From assembly GCA_016789785.1 (NCBI GenBank), contig JAEUQE010000321.1, positions 1 to 7,852 of the forward strand: 7,852 bases of DNA. Direction: 5' to 3'. The stretch is from Bryobacterales bacterium. Its GTDB lineage: Bacteria; Acidobacteriota; Terriglobia; Bryobacterales; Bryobacteraceae. The notes beneath the pieces were generated by a model. The model ran no database searches. It had not been told where the DNA came from and saw only the letters and a program-made list of their open reading frames with translations. Shown here piece after piece: positions 6,076-7,852 of this stretch. Positions within the stretch are counted from its first letter, which is position 1, and every line of letters begins with the position of its first letter. A program made the translations under genes and the position numbers.

Positions 6076-7852
6076 TTAACGGGCTGCGATCCGGCAGGAC
6101 TGAGCGTCACTCGCTGTCGAGCCATCCGCTTCATCGAGCACATAGATCTGCTGCGAGCGAGTGCGTGAATCCGCGGCAAGGAAGAGCCGTGATGCATCAC
6201 GGGCGACGATCGTGGCTCGAAATGGCAGGTATGTTGCGAATCGAACACCCGTACCATCCACGCGCAGAAGGCCGCTGCATTCCGCGCATGCAGGTCCTGT
6301 GCACGCTTCGCAGGGCGTGGAGATCACGGCGTTCTCGGTGACGGGGATGCGATGAATTCTGCTGGAGGTGAGCCATACATCCTTGCCGGCGCCTGCCGCA
6401 TCCCATGAAACAAGCTCTCCCTTCGAATCGATCGCGTGCAGGTCCCACCCGCCGTACATGCCCGGAGCGCCGGAACTGATGACCCAGACTCCTTCGTCGC
6501 CCCGGCTGGCAAGAATGGGCGGGAAGGGTTCGGGCGGCAACGCAGTTTCAAATTCGCGAAGCCCCGCGGAACTGATCCTGGTCACCGTGACGTGAGGAGT
6601 GGGCTGGCCGCTGGTCACCAGAAGGTATCCAGTGCCGGAGGGTGACAGGGCGAATGCGCCCAGCGGCGCGGCATGAGAGAACCGGATGGTGGATGCGTCT
6701 TCGCTCAGCGACATTAATCGATCGCAGCAGGGTGCGTTCGCGAGAATCGGCTCTCCTCTCAATGGCAAGTCGCTTCCAAGGCTCGATACCCAAAGCCACG
6801 GCCGCCCATCCGCGTCGACACCCAACAAGCGGGCGTCGTCGTCAGCCTGCGTGCCAATCAGTGTCGACCAGATGAGTCCCCCGGTAGGACCGTGGATCTT
6901 GAGTACGAAACCATCTCCGCCGGAGTAGCTTCGGAATCTGGGCCGCATTTCCTCGGGGCCACGATAAGCCGTTTGTACGCTGCCCGGGGTGGTGACAAAG
7001 TCGCGTGAGTAGGTGGAGCCACTCACGAAAACATTCCCTCCGCCATCCACGTGAAGCCCCGTCGCCAGATCCTCGCGCTCGCCTCGAAAATAGACGAGAT
7101 AGCGCAGCTTGCCATCCTTGTCGAAAGCTGCGAGATACGAATCCGAGCACTCCGTGGCTTGGAACGAGTAAGCGCATAGCGCGAGCGCGCCAGACGGGCG
7201 AGGGGCGAATACTGCGTAGTTCGTGGTCCGTGCAGTGAAGTAGAGGTTGCCCTCGTTGTCCCGCGAATAATTCGCGTCCCACCCGGCGACAACAGGGTCG
7301 TCCTCAACGTCCACCGGCATATCGAGCGTGAGTTCGATGGGCAACATGGGGTTGGCCGATGGCGCCCAAAAAGTGACGGCTCCTTGTTCGTAGCGGGCCT
7401 CAACGGGAACCGGTCGTGACTCTGAACGTGACTCTGAACCAGATTGTGAAGCGGAGATCCTGAAACTGCCGAGTGTCGAAACGAGCGAATCGCCGGACGC
7501 GGACAGACCCTCCGATGAGAGCCGCACCAACCTCAGTTCCGCAACGGAGCGCACGTGAAATCGCATGGTGATTCCGCGGAGTAGCCCTTCGTACTCCACC
7601 GCGACCCCGTCCCACACTCCTTCGAAACGCAGACGCTGATATCGCGAGACGTTCTCGATCGTGCCCGATGAGCCGCCGTAGTAATGCGTGAACGTGCCGT
7701 CCGGATCCAGCAACTGCGAACGGCAATTCGGATTCGCTTTTTCGAAATCGAGTTGAACCCGGAGGGACGTGCGGGCAGTTCTCCGGTCGCGGCGGTAAAT
7801 CGAGCCGCAGGAGAAGCCCATGTTCAGGTGGGTCGCGAGATAGCGAAAATCT
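6076..7852 (-). CDS. SBBP-repeat beta-propeller protein with DUF7948-like region, 5' end beyond the right edge
   Basis: The frame is open from the right edge to a TAA at 6078-6076, giving 591 visible residues. It continues upstream of the first internal ATG (7821) as DFRYLATHLN, so the true start lies outside the window. Visible residues about 30-100 match the DUF7948-like N-terminal domain of large secreted acidobacterial proteins: a polar stretch with YYGG, then 'RYQRLRFEGVWDGVAVEYEG', equivalent to the family's 'Y..VRY..VYPGIDLVYYG'. SBBP-type propeller repeats follow at about 240-350, with GNVFVSGSTYSRDF, TPGSVQTAY, GDGFVLKI and IWSTLIG. Later blades are more degenerate. A cysteine cluster, CEACTGPACAEC, lies at about 514-525. 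Proteins of this class are exported and usually of unknown function; the signal peptide is not visible here. The gene ends 31-43 bases before the S55-like gene on the same strand, so it is probably the upstream member of the unit. It contains a 12-base tandem repeat encoding a Ser/Glu/Arg-rich stretch. Confidence 0.88.
   Translation of the reverse strand, partial: DFRYLATHLNMGFSCGSIYRRDRRTARTSLRVQLDFEKANPNCRSQLLDPDGTFTHYYGGSSGTIENVSRYQRLRFEGVWDGVAVEYEGLLRGITMRFHVRSVAELRLVRLSSEGLSASGDSLVSTLGSFRISASQSGSESRSESRPVPVEARYEQGAVTFWAPSANPMLPIELTLDMPVDVEDDPVVAGWDANYSRDNEGNLYFTARTTNYAVFAPRPSGALALCAYSFQATECSDSYLAAFDKDGKLRYLVYFRGEREDLATGLHVDGGGNVFVSGSTYSRDFVTTPGSVQTAYRGPEEMRPRFRSYSGGDGFVLKIHGPTGGLIWSTLIGTQADDDARLLGVDADGRPWLWVSSLGSDLPLRGEPILANAPCCDRLMSLSEDASTIRFSHAAPLGAFALSPSGTGYLLVTSGQPTPHVTVTRISSAGLREFETALPPEPFPPILASRGDEGVWVISSGAPGMYGGWDLHAIDSKGELVSWDAAGAGKDVWLTSSRIHRIPVTENAVISTPCEACTGPACAECSGLLRVDGTGVRFATYLPFRATIVARDASRLFLAADSRTRSQQIYVLDEADGSTASDAQSCRIAAR
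7415..7438. repeat. Perfect 12-base tandem repeat within the SBBP gene
   Basis: CGTGACTCTGAA occurs twice in succession on the plus strand, in frame within the SBBP-type gene on the minus strand. It encodes part of a Ser/Glu/Arg-rich stretch (GSESRSESRP) between the DUF7948-like region and the repeat region. It looks like a small in-frame duplication in a flexible linker. Confidence 0.85.

Noticed and set aside
6045..6257. Upstream ATG at 6257 as start of the S55-like gene
   Set aside because: It would run about 180 bases into the SBBP gene and put some 70 non-signal residues before a good signal peptide. The ATGs at 6044 or 6032 fit better.
7819..7821. ATG at 7821 as the start of the SBBP gene
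   Set aside because: The frame remains open upstream to the right edge, and the visible protein begins inside a DUF7948-like domain without a signal peptide, so the gene must start outside the window.
1..7852. RNA genes, CRISPR arrays, insertion sequences, terminators
   Set aside because: The window is coding except for about 43 bases. I found no regularly spaced repeats, no transposase sequence or inverted ends, no tRNA-like cloverleaf and no hairpin followed by a T run.

Overview
The window is a single-direction stretch of bacterial chromosome in which every gene lies on the minus strand. It is GC-rich, codes almost wall to wall, and carries large secreted beta-propeller proteins. One of these combines SBBP repeats with an N-terminal region like DUF7948, a combination abundant in Acidobacteriota of the Solibacter/Bryobacter group. 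I infer an acidobacterium of that type from gene content alone; no rRNA or other marker gene is present.

Layout, reading right to left in the direction of transcription. (1) 7852-6076: 3' part of a large SBBP-type secreted protein whose start lies beyond the right edge. (2) About 6032-4287: a secreted SpoIVB-like (peptidase S55) protein with a GMSGSP serine motif and a separate FGH histidine motif. (3) 4290-2053: a secreted seven-bladed beta-propeller with a jelly-roll-like region and C-terminal Ig/Fn3-like domains. (4) 2056 to the left edge: at least 685 residues of a BNR/Asp-box (sortilin-like) secreted propeller with no stop inside the window. I followed the frame of gene 4 codon by codon and found it open throughout.

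Genes 2/3 and 3/4 each overlap by the four bases ATGA, and only about 31-43 bases separate genes 1 and 2. The set therefore looks like one transcription unit with translational coupling, entered from beyond the right edge. No promoter, terminator, RNA gene, mobile element or CRISPR array was recognised, and no gap between genes exceeds 45 bases.

All three visible N-termini look like export signals, and gene 1 belongs to an extracellular class. The unit therefore appears to make a set of envelope or extracellular proteins: one probable serine protease or protease-like scaffold and three propeller proteins. The most interesting point is the order of the SpoIVB-like motifs. The serine half comes before the histidine half, the reverse of Bacillus SpoIVB as I recall it, and the usual aspartate position is occupied by leucine. 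The tight coupling of this protein to two secreted propellers suggests a functional module whose role cannot be read from the sequence.
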